DNA of 64,000 bases from Paramecium octaurelia (GCA_905182995.1 CAJJDP010000030.1:376747-440746); one strand, 5' to 3'. Numbered from the stretch's first letter, positions 35,400-47,057 are shown. The notes: generated by a model from the letters alone, not told the origin. Translations and numbers: made by a program.

Positions 35400-36376
35400 A
35401 TATCGCTAGAACTACTCAAAATCTAAATCCATATTTTACATTAATTAAATAAATAAAACATAATTATCCCATCAAAGTTTTCTGAATACAATAAGATAAA
35501 ACTATAACTATTAGGTTTACCAATCATCATTTGGTATTTAATCTAGAATCATCAACATATCAAGTGATACTACATACTTTACTTAATACATAATCATAAA
35601 TAATTTATGGCTCAAATAATACTGTTTTTTAGCATTTGTTTGAATTAAAGTTAAGAATACATCACTCGACCTCTTAAATATTAATTTATTTAATTTACTT
35701 GTTCCTATAAACCTTTTTATTCTACCGAATAATTAACTAATATCAAAAAATCTAATCTTTAATATTTGAATACTGTTAAAGGTTACTTAAAATTTATTGG
35801 ACAATTAAATAAATGAGTTTAAATAAAAGAAATTATATATATTAATTACACAAACGCCTTAAAATAATAAATCTCTGAGGATGAGTTCCATTGCTGGAAA
35901 TGTAATAAAAATGGATTAATTTTATACAAAATAGAGCTAAAACTGTGAAAATATTTAATTTATAAAAAATGATTCTTTGAATTCTTGTTGCCTATTAATT
36001 AAATGCCATATCTCATTTAATAGAGATATAGCATAAACCTGATTTTCAAAATGTCAACCATAACAAATAGAAAAAATATCAACTTTACTACTTACTCATT
36101 TTATAATCCAATTCTATCAAAACCTTCATGACTGTTTTTAATTAAATCACATGAAATCACAGGTGTATTCATAGGATTGGAGTATATTCAAATCAGTAAG
36201 GAATTTGGCCAGCTTTCTTTAAATTAATACAAAGAAGAGCTTTTGAAAACTTAGAACTAATAATTAGAAAGACTAAAGGGTTATTGTAATTTTTTTGTAT
36301 TGGTCAAATTGAATTAGTTAAATTTCAAACATAAATATTTGTTAAATGAAATAATATTTTTATTTATTTTCAATAT
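35400..36376. other. intergenic, no firm gene
   Basis: About 980 bp. A 53-codon frame starting near 35881 and an overlapping frame reading EDEFHCWKCNKNG both occur near 35875-36040; neither extends into a recognisable protein. I see no RNA gene. Confidence 0.35.
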
Positions 36377-37382
36377 ATGATAAATCGCATAATGACATGG
36401 AGCAGATTGGCTTTTAAACCACAGTATTTCAATGCTTAGGCTCCAGCTACTTAAAGTGAAAAATTGTTATAATTTACTGATGCATTGACAAAATAATAAT
36501 TGAAAGATACTAAATAATAGGTCTCATAAGGAAGATCATGGAAAATAGAAGAATTGAGACTGAAATCGACTGAAGATTTAACAAAATTATGGTACATTTT
36601 GAATTAATGATTTGAGGTATGTGATGTTGAAAGAAAAGAATTTATTATTATCAGATGGAATATTTTTCAAAAAAGTAGTAGGTGTCAAAGGTAGGATGGG
36701 AAAACTTGTGCAACTCAAGATATCTATGGCTAGATTAAAGACTGTTGTGTAGGAGAGGGAAAAAGTCAGGCAAAAATATAGAAAATAATTAGAGGATGAG
36801 TATGTTAAATAAAAGACTGAGTAATATTTGGCATAGGTAAGATATTGATATATTGCAGCAATAAGAAATAAGTAAATCAGAAATTGAAGTTCCAGAAATA
36901 ACCCCAAACTTGTTGAGAGCTAAAGTTAGAGATCTTAAATTAGGCAAAGATGATGTTTCATATATTGAGGAAGCATTGAGAATTAAACATAAGAAGGAAG
37001 ACTATAAATAATATTTAAGAGAGAAATATGATTATAAAAATAAGCCAATTGTTAGGTTGGGTGAAAGTCTTCCAGAGGGAAAGACAGAGGTAAACACTCT
37101 TTTATTAATAATGAGGATTAAGTCATTCGATAGTTTAAGTCTTCAGTATAAGAATAAATAGAGACCGCTAAGCCAATACCATAAGATGAGATTTTGAGAT
37201 CACATGTTAAAAATTGGTTCATGTTGGGTCCAAAATAAAAGAGAGTCATTGTGAATTTCTTATAGGCAAGAAGAGCCAGAGAATCTAAATCACTATTTTT
37301 AAGAGAATTAGATTTATTAGGTTAGAAGATCAGACATGACTTGCAATAATACCAATAATAGAAATAAGCATAATAGTAATGA
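36377..37382 (+). CDS. MRPL47: mitochondrial ribosomal protein uL29m (MRPL47)
   Basis: Large-subunit mitoribosome protein. Introns of 25, 22 and 26 nt join to 310 residues. The start INRIMTWSRLAFKPQYF is basic and hydrophobic, a likely mitochondrial presequence. The diagnostic uL29m core is GRSWKIEELRLKSTEDLTKL followed by WYVMLKEKNLLLSD. After that come a helical region (ISMARLKTVVQEREKVRQKY) and a ~170-residue extension found in eukaryotic mitochondrial versions. Gln-rich C-terminus ends at TGA 37380-37382. The first of two in-frame ATGs (36377 and 36392) was chosen; either gives a presequence. Confidence 0.9.
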
Positions 37383-37458
37383 TATATTATTTAATGAGTA
37401 TTAAAGAAATTATCAAAATAACACATGACCATTTAATATAAATATTTCATTTTTTCTT

Positions 37459-38324
37459 ATGAAAAAAGGAAAAAAATAAAAAGATTCTCATTAAAAGCAA
37501 GAAGAATAAATTGAAACTTTTTGGAAAGCATAAAAACTAGATCTTAAGTTTTTGGAAGGGTTGAATCTCATGAATGAATATTATCCACAAACTAAACAAA
37601 TATTTGTGAATGAATAAATGAACATTTAAAATAGAACTTCAAAAATCAGATGTGTAAAGAAACGAACAATAATGCTCCATTAATTGACTGTAGAACAAAA
37701 GAGGAGCCCAAAAAAATGATTGAACCTATTAGTAATTAACAAATGGAAGTAGAAAAAATATCAAAAATTAATGAGCCAATTGCTGTTGATGTTAGTAATA
37801 ACAATGCCGTTATTGTAATTAGCTCTGATGAATCTATAATATGCCTAAATGACATTGAAGATTAAATTTTGGATGATTATTTATCCTTTCATGATGACTA
37901 GTAGTCTAAGACCCAAGCACAGCCATAGATTTATTCAAGAGCAAGACAACCACCCTAAATGCCAAAATATATGGAATTTGAGCCAGAAAAATCCAGTTCT
38001 TCATCAATAAACTTAAGCTAACCATTATCAGTAAGTCTAGTTGCTAAATTCATGAATGACGAATCAGATTTTCAAAGGAATTTTGATGAATGGAGTTTAA
38101 GCAGTTTAGAATCTAAAACTCCTCCAATTAAAAATAATCATCATTACAATACATTTTCTGAATTATAAAAGTACTTTCCTACAATTACTGATAATCAATA
38201 TGAGGGTTTATTATTAGCATATAATAACGATTATCAACTTGTATTGAGAATCTTGGAAGTTGATTAAAAGTAAATACAAAGATTATTAGATAAAAATAAA
38301 AATAGAAAAAAAGTGAAAATATGA
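37459..38324 (+). CDS. protein with SUMO-interacting motif and CUE-like C-terminus
   Basis: One 29-nt intron joins to 278 residues, ATG 37459 to TGA 38322-38324. Near residue 110 is VIVISSDES, a textbook SUMO-interacting motif (V/I-x-V/I-I followed by Ser/Asp/Glu). The middle is disordered and Ser/Pro/Gln-rich. The C-terminal ~45 residues read ELQKYFPTITDNQYEGLLLA and DYQLVLRILE, matching the CUE/UBA-like pattern of a Phe-Pro turn and a Leu-rich third helix, which binds ubiquitin. A nuclear reader of SUMO and ubiquitin is inferred. I do not recognise an orthologue. The CUE call is by pattern only. Confidence 0.7.
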
Positions 38325-38610
38325 TTCATTTATAATAGTCCTTGTATTTATATAACACTTATTATGAATATCATTGTTCAACAAGCTAAATTATGATCTT
38401 CATATAGAAATCTCTAAAAAAAAAAACTCCTCAAGAATCAGCATTTAAGTTATTTAAAAAATGACTGACACTAACAAGCTATGTTATAATTAGATTTTTG
38501 AATGCAAATGGAATAACTATCAACATAAATCAATAAGTGTTAAATTTATATTTTAAATAGCGTATATGTTGCTATATAATCATTTCTTGTATTAAAATAT
38601 TAAAACATTT
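38325..38610. other. intergenic
   Basis: AT-rich spacer between converging genes; nothing recognised. Confidence 0.4.
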
Positions 38611-39295
38611 TCAATTTAGTGTATATTGATAAAAAGAAAGAGATTCAGTTGATATTTTATTTTGCAATTCCAAAAAATATGCATCTGGAACTACTTTCTA
38701 TTTAAGTTCCCAATTGAACATCCAAAATTAAGACTTGCAAAATTACATATTTATCTAGTATTTGCTAGACTTCTAATTTTCATTCTAATTTGTATAACAT
38801 AAATGTCTTGTTAGAAGTTAAATCTGACCTCTTCTTTCTCTATAAACCTTGACAATTGGATTGTTGATGGATCCCAAACCACACTCTGATTAAACATTTT
38901 CTAAACTTTCTTATTTATTAAGCACAATATCATTTTTCTTAGTTTGACCAAGCCAAATTTCAACCCAACATTTCCACATTGTTTAAGGTTGTAATTCATC
39001 GAATGCCTATTTTTCAACGTTTTCTAGTTAAGTATATTCTGTTTCTAAATTATGAGTAAATAACATTACTTATTAGTTTGCCATTAGTTTGATCTACCAC
39101 AAATTTCACCTTAGCTCCATTTGACATTTTTATTGATGTAAATTGAATTTGATTTGATTTAGAAATCCAACTTAAAGAGTATTCCACAGGGCAAGTAATT
39201 ACAGATTCATTATTTTGTTCAGAGAACTTCGAATCTCCTTCAGATATAGTCTTAGATAAAACAAGAAATTCACTTTAATTTAAGAGTGCGTCCAT
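38611..39295 (-). CDS. conserved-looking protein, unknown function
   Basis: One 25-nt intron near 39060-39084 joins to 219 residues, ATG 39293-39295 to TGA 38611-38613. The sequence alternates hydrophobic and polar residues as in a folded beta-rich protein: ESVITCPVEYSLSWISKSNQ, AKVKFVVDQTNGKLI, TMWKCWVEIWLGQTKKND, PIVKVYRERRGQIQLL. It has no signal peptide or membrane helix. I do not recognise the family. Gln codons are mixed TAA/TAG/CAA as in its neighbours. Confidence 0.7.
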
Positions 39296-39555
39296 AATTA
39301 CACTTCTCCCTTTTATGGCCAAAAGAAATTGTATTATTAAGATTGCTATTATCCCATTTTAATTATAGATTATAATTCAATCCACAATTTCAAAAGTAGA
39401 ACTCATATAATTGTCAATTTCCCACTTAAATTCACAGCAATCCCTATTTAAGCAATATATATTAAGTTTTTTTATTTTGAATAGAAAACTAATCATAAGA
39501 TAATCAGTATACTTCGTCTTATTTAAAACGAAAATGAAATAATGGAAATAACAAA
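39296..39555. other. intergenic
   Basis: AT-rich spacer, no feature recognised. Confidence 0.4.
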
Positions 39556-39867
39556 ATGACTATCAAAATCCTTCTATTAAATTCAAAAAATGTTTAATCT
39601 AGTTCAATTTTTAATACTTGTAGACTCTCCTCAGTAATTATTACATTTTCAATAATAGTTAAATTTTTGGAACTACTGGATAATTTAATGAAAAATAAGC
39701 AATTTGCTGAATTACATTATTTCCCTTTAATAATGGAAACATAAAAATAGAATAAAAGCTATATAAAGTGGAATAGAGTTGGATTACCTTCCCATGAATA
39801 TTAATTAAATAGTATTTTTTAAGATAATAAAATCAACAAATATTTACTGATAAATATTTTTCGTTGA
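39556..39867 (+). CDS. possible small protein (103 residues)
   Basis: Open ciliate-code frame from the first ATG after an in-frame TGA to TGA 39865-39867. It reads TIKILLLNSKNVQSSSIF at the start and KNKQFAELHYFPLIMET further on. Composition is protein-like, but a one-stop code in AT-rich DNA gives frames of this length by chance fairly often, and no homology is recognised. Confidence 0.3.
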
Positions 39868-40628
39868 TTGAGAATCATATCTATCAATAAAAATTGAAAG
39901 TTTTCAAATCAGCCTCATAAGTTGAAAAAATGCAAAGTAGATAAATTTATCAATCATCATGAACTTCCATCTAAGCACATTTAAATTAAAATATTAATTG
40001 AAGTTATGAATATCAAAATAATTTTATTTATATATCTGTGTATTTCTCTCACTATAATTAATACATTCATTAAATTCTTGTATCTAAATATCAATAAAAA
40101 ATAATGGCTGATCTAAAATATACAACATAAATATATTCATGCACAAGATGACTTATTTTTTGGATGTCTTCCCCAGATTTCATTGATTGCTTATTTATCA
40201 AACTATAAGAAGGGATTATATTTTGATAAATAAGAATTAATTACTGAAATTAAAATTTTTCTCATCAATCAAAATGAATTAAAAAATTTAATATGTCTCT
40301 TTTTGTCTTTTTTTCATCTCTGATTCAAAGTCTAATATTACAAAAAACTCAATTAACCATTTAATTAAGAGTCTCTGTATTTAAAATACCAATTTAATTT
40401 TGAATTATACTTAAAGAGTTCATTTGAATATTGAACTAAATAATTCGTATAGTACTAATAAATAGTGTTTGAAAATTTAAGTTTAGATGATAAGGATGTT
40501 TGAGAGTAAATATAAATTGAGAAATTTGCTGATATTTGATTTTTAATATAGAATATTTAATCACGAATGAAATATTATGATAATTTGGGCAAGAATATAT
40601 AAGTTATGAAATAATAAGTATAATTCGA
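39868..40628. other. intergenic, no gene recognised
   Basis: About 760 bp of AT-rich sequence upstream of the tRNA gene, with no conserved segment on either strand. Confidence 0.4.
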
Positions 40629-40709
40629 GTCAGTTTGGCCGAGTGGTTAAGGCGGTGGACTTGAAATCCACTGGGTTTACCCGCGCAGGTTCGAATCCTG
40701 CAGCTGACG
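40629..40709 (+). tRNA. tRNA-Ser (anticodon UGA)
   Basis: A complete class II tRNA of 81 nt. The acceptor stem pairs GTCAGTT with AGCTGAC, the anticodon arm GTGGA-CTTGAAA-TCCAC presents TGA, and there is a long variable arm (CTGGGTTTACCCG region) as in tRNA-Ser. The discriminator base is G, as serine tRNAs have. Internal promoters are intact: A box TGGCCGAGTGG and B box GGTTCGAATCC. A run of seven T directly downstream (40711-40717) is the pol III stop. No intron. It decodes UCA. Confidence 0.96.
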
Positions 40710-40710
40710 A

Positions 40711-40717
40711 TTTTTTT
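40711..40717 (+). terminator. RNA polymerase III T-tract terminator
   Basis: Seven consecutive T one base after the tRNA-Ser 3' end. Confidence 0.85.
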
Positions 40718-40789
40718 GATTTTATATTTGATGATATTTTTTTTATAAACATAATAAATTATATAATTAATAATGCTGGTTTAATCACA

Positions 40790-41152
40790 ATGGCTAGATA
40801 TTTTAGGAATGGATAAAATAATCATGAAAATAAATAGAAGCAATCAAGAAGCTACTGTAATTAGTTATTCTAAATGGGATTCTTCAGAATGAAAATAAGA
40901 AAAAGTAAGATTACTAAAATTCTCTCAATTAGAAATATTCTTAATCGTGATATTTCAGATTTTGAATACTATCACATTTCTAAGTTAATACACACAAGAG
41001 AATATGACCTATATAATATCAGAATTTAAAATTTGTTTCCTTAGAATAATCATAAAACTCATAGTCAAAATTTGCGAATCGTTTCATTTTTCAAATAATA
41101 CACTTTAGTATTCAGAAAAACGTAGCAATCTCAAAAAAATGTAAAGGAGTGA
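40790..41152 (+). CDS. basic protein, unknown function
   Basis: Intronless 120-residue frame, ATG 40790 to TGA 41150-41152. It is rich in Lys, Arg, Asn and Gln (RYFRNGQNNHENKQKQSRSY, MKIRKSKITKILSIRN) with a moderately hydrophobic middle (DFEYYHISKLIHTREYDLYN). No known domain is visible. The strong positive charge would fit an RNA-binding or mitochondrial protein, but nothing further supports either. Confidence 0.5.
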
Positions 41153-41381
41153 AGCTAAAAGACAATCTGCTCTTAAAGATGATATTATTTAATCGAAAAA
41201 GAGAATTAACTTTTTACGGATTTATTCATTAAAATTTATATTTTACAAAAACTGATAAATTAAGTACAATCACATTTTTTTTATGAGTATATAAAAACTT
41301 AAAATATTGAAGTCCTTTGTTTTCAAAGATATATTCTAAATTGAAAAGTTAGTTTCTTTTATAATAAAATATATTTAAGAT
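41153..41381. other. intergenic
   Basis: AT-rich spacer between converging genes. Confidence 0.4.
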
Positions 41382-41675
41382 TCATGAGGTTTAACAAAAA
41401 CAATCATCTACTGGATTTCTTTCGTTAATATTATATACTTTCCAATTTTCAACAATATTAACATCCACTAATCCAGATTCAGGATTGATTTCATCTCGAA
41501 AGCAGATTTTATGTTTTTTTATATTTGGTTTTATTTCAACATTATATTTATCAGTTCTTAATTTAGTTTCTTATTGTTTAGCACTTATTTCTGTATACAT
41601 TCTCTCAAACCATTAGTTAATATCCTTTTCTTGCTCAATCTCTTCATCCCCGGTACATTTTTATATTCTAATCAT
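41382..41675 (-). CDS. small protein with RVxF-like motif and VENWK signature
   Basis: Intronless 97-residue frame, ATG 41673-41675 to TGA 41382-41384. The first half is charged (GDEEIEQEKDINQWFERM). The second half reads KKHKICFRDEINPESG, VDVNIVENWKVYNINERN and DDCFCQTS. It shares the same order of motifs, HKIxF, VENWKxYN and a terminal CxC, with the 78-residue protein at 58078-58314, so the two are members of one family. HKICF fits the RVxF docking consensus for protein phosphatase 1, which suggests a PP1-binding regulator; this is inference from the motif alone. Confidence 0.75.
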
Positions 41676-42084
41676 TGTAAAATTAAATTAATATGATTAT
41701 CAAATAATTCTTTAAAATAAAATCAAGCGATACTTCGTACTTCCAATAACAAGATATAAATTGACGTTTTTGGCCAAATAAACCAGAAAGATAATAGTTA
41801 ATTTTGAAGAGGGACTCATAGACTCTCTTATAAAAGGAGTGCTTATTAATCTTAGTTGATCATATTTATCAGATTATTCTTGAATATATATTTATCTCAA
41901 TTACATTTTTCAATTAATATTTTAGAAGATTATCTCTATAAATTAATCTTTATGTATGTCCTTTTACTTTAATTTATAGCCAAGAAAATCAAGCTTACAT
42001 TAATGCTATTTTGCTATGGTATTCAATTAAATGAGAGGGTAATTAATATTGAGGTTGATTGATTGTAGAGAATCTAAAGGTTTG
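41676..42084. other. intergenic, no gene recognised
   Basis: About 410 bp of AT-rich sequence, immediately before the duplicated block. Confidence 0.4.
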
Positions 42085-43431
42085 TTATATAATATAGATT
42101 GGTTCTGATTAATGCGGTTGATGTCACATAAAAATATAATAATTTTATAATCCAAAATTTCATGTAACCTCAAGTTTTAGAATTATAGACAAACCATTAC
42201 TTTGATTTGATTAGTGTTCCACCATCGATGAGAAAACAAAGTGCAAGAGTAGATTAAAGGCCGATCTAAACTAGTAAAATGTATTATGAATCAGATTCTA
42301 ATATTGATAAGTAAGTATGATGATTAGGGTCAAGCACATAATCTTTGCATAGTCTTTTACAATAGAAAGAGGCTTAATTAGATTAGTTATAGAGAAAATA
42401 CCTGTAAATTAGATAGGTAAAGTCAAGAAAGCCTTAGGGATAGCATTTTATGCATGGCTATTTAGATGACTTGATCAATTCATTCAAAGACAAGGTTGAC
42501 AACAATATAATCAGTGAGTTTATAAACTATTCAAATTCAATGAATGATATCTATAGGATGCAATAGACGCATTTGCATCTTTGTTAGTAACGATTGCAGC
42601 AAGCAGATTCATTGGTTGATTAACTTAAAATCCTTAAAGAAGCAGATCTCTTCAATCTTAAAAAAATAGTCTAATCTTTATAAGAATCATTGTAATAAGC
42701 TTAAGTTACAGAATTAGATTCAAATAAGTTATATAGAGATCTATAGAACATGAAATTAAAGTATGCTAAACTGCAAAACTAATTTGAGATAGTACAAAAG
42801 TAGAACGAGTATTCTGAAAAAAATATGCAATCTATTAAGCAGCATTTATAACATACAAATGAGGAAACACAAGTGTATAAGAAAACATTGAGAAAAGAGG
42901 CTAGTTAAAATTAATTCAATCAAAGAAGAGTGTTTACTTTGGAATAAAGATTGGAGGTCTTGAGTGGGAGTGATTACAAAAAAGTATTGTTCTAGTGATT
43001 ATTTTAGGATAAAGACTCATTAAGAAATATTATTGAGGACATGTTGAAGGAGAATGAAGCAAATAAACGAAAGGCTTTCTAAAAGTCTCAAGAGGTTTCA
43101 AAGTTGGAACAAGCAGTCTAAGATTTAAAGGAAAAGAATCAAAAACTGTAGAAGAGGAATATGTTGTTGGAGAAACAATTGAAATTGTTAGGGTATTCGG
43201 CTTATGACTTAAATGGAAACACTGTGGGTTAAAAGACTATTGTGGAACCTAATGATCCAGACGATGAGATTTTAGATATCTTTTAGCAAGTGAATTTGCC
43301 TAATAAATTAGATTTTAAACTAAATAATTTGAAATTAAGGCAAAGGAATTTAGTGCAAGATTTATTAGATTGTGGTATCAAATAGGCTATTGATTAATTA
43401 TTTTAAATGGATCAACAACATCAAGTGGATT
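42085..43431 (+). repeat. first copy of a 1,347-bp exact duplication (probable assembly artefact)
   Basis: Reading base by base, this block appears identical to 43433-44779, offset 1,348. It stops in mid-codon of the GAF/coiled-coil gene directly before the single N at 43432. It contains the gene's start (ATG 42162) and about 420 codons but no 3' end. Two overlapping contigs joined without merging their shared sequence would give exactly this pattern. Confidence 0.9.
42162..43431 (+). pseudogene. truncated 5' copy of the GAF/coiled-coil gene (assembly duplicate)
   Basis: Same start, introns and reading frame as the intact gene at 43510, but it ends at the N after GAT T. Because it appears identical to the intact copy it is most likely the same locus counted twice rather than a second gene. 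Confidence 0.8.
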
Positions 43432-43432
43432 N
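43432..43432. other. assembly gap (single N) at a contig junction
   Basis: The only ambiguous base in the window; it separates two exact copies of 1,347 bp. Confidence 0.95.
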
Positions 43433-44779
43433 TTATATAATATAGATTGGTTCTGATTAATGCGGTTGATGTCACATAAAAATATAATAATTTTATAATC
43501 CAAAATTTCATGTAACCTCAAGTTTTAGAATTATAGACAAACCATTACTTTGATTTGATTAGTGTTCCACCATCGATGAGAAAACAAAGTGCAAGAGTAG
43601 ATTAAAGGCCGATCTAAACTAGTAAAATGTATTATGAATCAGATTCTAATATTGATAAGTAAGTATGATGATTAGGGTCAAGCACATAATCTTTGCATAG
43701 TCTTTTACAATAGAAAGAGGCTTAATTAGATTAGTTATAGAGAAAATACCTGTAAATTAGATAGGTAAAGTCAAGAAAGCCTTAGGGATAGCATTTTATG
43801 CATGGCTATTTAGATGACTTGATCAATTCATTCAAAGACAAGGTTGACAACAATATAATCAGTGAGTTTATAAACTATTCAAATTCAATGAATGATATCT
43901 ATAGGATGCAATAGACGCATTTGCATCTTTGTTAGTAACGATTGCAGCAAGCAGATTCATTGGTTGATTAACTTAAAATCCTTAAAGAAGCAGATCTCTT
44001 CAATCTTAAAAAAATAGTCTAATCTTTATAAGAATCATTGTAATAAGCTTAAGTTACAGAATTAGATTCAAATAAGTTATATAGAGATCTATAGAACATG
44101 AAATTAAAGTATGCTAAACTGCAAAACTAATTTGAGATAGTACAAAAGTAGAACGAGTATTCTGAAAAAAATATGCAATCTATTAAGCAGCATTTATAAC
44201 ATACAAATGAGGAAACACAAGTGTATAAGAAAACATTGAGAAAAGAGGCTAGTTAAAATTAATTCAATCAAAGAAGAGTGTTTACTTTGGAATAAAGATT
44301 GGAGGTCTTGAGTGGGAGTGATTACAAAAAAGTATTGTTCTAGTGATTATTTTAGGATAAAGACTCATTAAGAAATATTATTGAGGACATGTTGAAGGAG
44401 AATGAAGCAAATAAACGAAAGGCTTTCTAAAAGTCTCAAGAGGTTTCAAAGTTGGAACAAGCAGTCTAAGATTTAAAGGAAAAGAATCAAAAACTGTAGA
44501 AGAGGAATATGTTGTTGGAGAAACAATTGAAATTGTTAGGGTATTCGGCTTATGACTTAAATGGAAACACTGTGGGTTAAAAGACTATTGTGGAACCTAA
44601 TGATCCAGACGATGAGATTTTAGATATCTTTTAGCAAGTGAATTTGCCTAATAAATTAGATTTTAAACTAAATAATTTGAAATTAAGGCAAAGGAATTTA
44701 GTGCAAGATTTATTAGATTGTGGTATCAAATAGGCTATTGATTAATTATTTTAAATGGATCAACAACATCAAGTGGATT
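43433..44779 (+). repeat. second copy of the 1,347-bp exact duplication
   Basis: Matches 42085-43431 and runs on into unique sequence at 44780, carrying the intact version of the gene. Confidence 0.9.
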
Positions 44780-45807
44780 AAATTAGTATCTTTATGGATT
44801 TGTTTGTATAGTATAAAAATCTAGGAGAAAGTGTCAATAGTCTAATTAATTTGATCAAACAATTATTGAAAATTGATTAGATTGAAGTAATAATGCAGAG
44901 ATTGAGTTCTGATTCATAGTTATTTAATTGTGAGTTGATTTAATTGTGGTTGATAGATCAATAGACTGCTACATTTTATACCTATAATTAAAAAAATGAA
45001 TTTGTCAATGCATATATTGATACGGATGAATTTTTGAATGTTGTCAAATCATCATAGCCTATTTATAAATAATAAGCATTTGTTTATAGAAATATTAATA
45101 CTGCTAAATTCGCAAAGGATTGTTATCTTATCCCATTGTTAACTGATAGTAGATTAATTGGAATTGTAACATTGGAAAATCTAAATAATAAAAAATAGGA
45201 TGCAAAATACCTTGGATTGCTGATTTCATAATTATTACTAGCAATTATAGATAAGGTATTGTAATTTAAACTCATCAATTATTAATTGAGATACAAAAAT
45301 CTTTTATTTGAAGCATTTACAGAATTGTCGAAGCAGAAGTCAAAATATAAGTTATAAAAGTCAATTGAAAGTCATGCTGAAACTCTGTTTGGAGTGGCCA
45401 ACAGCAAATTTTTCTTTTTTAGTTAAGGGATCATTTACACGTATAAAGATGATATGCATACAACAGAATATAGTTCAGACATCGGAGTAATTGGCTACGT
45501 TGCAAAAACACAAGAGGCATTACTAATTGGCAATATAAAACAACATCATTCATTTCATTAATCAGTTGATATGACTAGTGGATTGCCAATTTTTACATTG
45601 CCTTTGGCCTTTGGTGTTTTATAAATTGTATTGAATCAGAGCGCACAATTATAATAAAATAGTAATGCATCAAAATTATTCTAATTAGATAAATCAATCG
45701 AAGTTCGTAAGTTGTTACAACCAGGAGAAACTTTACAGAGTATGGCATTAATGTTTACTGAAATTTGTAATTTTGCATATTAGATTCTACAGAAAGAATT
45801 ATAATGA
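43510..45807 (+). CDS. coiled-coil protein with C-terminal GAF-like domains
   Basis: Two 24-nt introns join to 749 residues, ATG 43510 to TGA 45805-45807. The first ~420 residues are coiled coil (IYRMQQTHLHLCQQRLQQAD, VYKKTLRKEASQNQF, LKENEANKRKAFQKSQE). The C-terminal ~320 residues have the alternating pattern of GAF domains: AKDCYLIPLLTDSRLIGIVT, KYLGLLISQLLLAII, then ETLFGVANSKFFFF, YSSDIGVIGYVAKTQEALLI and SGLPIFTLPLAFG. GAF folds bind small ligands such as cyclic nucleotides or serve as dimer modules. The ATG at 43510 begins QPQVLELQTNHYFDLISVPP; a later in-frame ATG (43586) is possible. Cellular role unknown. Confidence 0.8.
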
Positions 45808-45905
45808 TAATAAAATTGACATTCTTAAAGAAATTTTAATTCATCAAACAATATTATAAAATTGATTAATATAAAATTAATACTAATGTAGACAATATGT
45901 TAAAC

Positions 45906-47057
45906 TCACTCTGCACTTTTTTCGGTAGAAGCAGCTATGATTGGAGCAACTGAATAAGCTTCTAATTGTAATTAGTTTTAACCTAACATTATGGATAATT
46001 TAAATACCAACAGCAACATAGGCTAATCCTTTCAATCCCCAAGTGTCTCCCCATGAATTTTCAATGACCCAATAGTTGACTCCATCTTATTTACCCCAAC
46101 CAATAACTTTGACTGCGTGTCCATATTGGAATCTAAATAATTTAATAGAGAGTATACTTTGAACTTCCTTCAACTACTTCATAGACTCCTCCTTTGTAAA
46201 CAAGGAAATCTTTGAAGACTTAGATCACAGCAACAACTGGACCGTTGTTCAATATTTCTCTTTTGATGTTTTCCTCACCTGAAACAACACAATAATCATG
46301 GATCTTATATTTTTCACAATTTGAGAAAAGAGCATCACAATTATTTTTGGCATCTTCTGTTCCACTGTATGGTAAACATGAGGTTGAAACAAATCCTTGT
46401 TTCTTACCAACTTCCAAGACTCTTGTTACACTACCTCCTCCACATTTGTAGTTCTTGTCATCACATGAGATTGGGGATTATGGTGACAATTGGTCTTAGA
46501 ATTCTCCATTCTTGGATTTGCATAATCTATCACTTGTGGCTGATACTGCCGCAATTGAATAACTGGATGAGCAATTTCCTATAGATATTACAATTGTTAA
46601 TACCCTAGAAGTAGATTGGTTATGCACATTCTGGTTAGGCTTCTCTGAAATTGTAGCTCTCTGGAATTATGACACCGCTTTCAGGGCATTGTTAGATTTT
46701 TCCTTTGAATGTTAAATGATTGTTGAAGATAAATTTAGCATCACTAAATTTCCAATCTTTGAAGAAATCATTTGGACCTTAGAGATAGGATCCCAAAGAA
46801 TTGTGTGCAGCTATTTCCTCTTCATCTATTACAGGAGCTGTCGTTAATTTCTTGCTAGATCTTGTCAAAATGGAAAACAAAGCATAGACACAAACAAATC
46901 CGAATGCTCCTATGACCAAATGATAGGCGTATTTTTCGAAAAAGCTTGGCTATGTTTGATTACGTCTTTTCATAGCTTAGGCTGCTTTTTCTCTTTAGGC
47001 AACCTTCTCAGGAGATTAGGGAGATGGACTTCTTTATCTTTGAGACACTTAACTCAT
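45906..47057 (-). CDS. membrane-anchored papain-like protein with catalytic Cys replaced by Ser
   Basis: Three 25-nt introns join to 358 residues. After a charged ~45-residue cytoplasmic tail lies one membrane helix (YHLVIGAFGFVCVYALFSIL), a type II anchor. The lumenal part is a papain-family C1 domain: QPIYFQGNCSSSYSIAAVSA, SCDDKNYKCGGGSVTRVLE, GFVSTSCLPYSG, NGPVVAVIQVFKDF, GHAVKVIGWG and NYWVIENSWG. The active-site block is normally NCGSCW; here it is NCSSSY, so the nucleophilic Cys is Ser. His (GHAVK) and Asn (ENSWG) are kept. Like TINAL-type proteins it should be a non-peptidase. Start ATG 47055-47057 is the first in frame. Confidence 0.88.

Noticed and set aside
35084..35452. Long open frames on the plus strand opposite the RBM39-like gene
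   Set aside because: They are antisense shadows of the Arg/Asp/Glu/Lys-rich head; the minus-strand frame continues into real RRMs.
36587..36907. 106-codon hydrophobic minus-strand frame
   Set aside because: It is antisense to the uL29m gene, whose conserved core lies here.
40629..40709. tRNA-Ser with UGA anticodon as a stop-codon suppressor tRNA
   Set aside because: The anticodon UGA reads UCA, an ordinary serine codon; UGA as codon remains the only stop here.
42162..44779. Two tandem GAF-protein genes
   Set aside because: The copies appear identical and are separated by an N; an assembly duplicate is far more likely.
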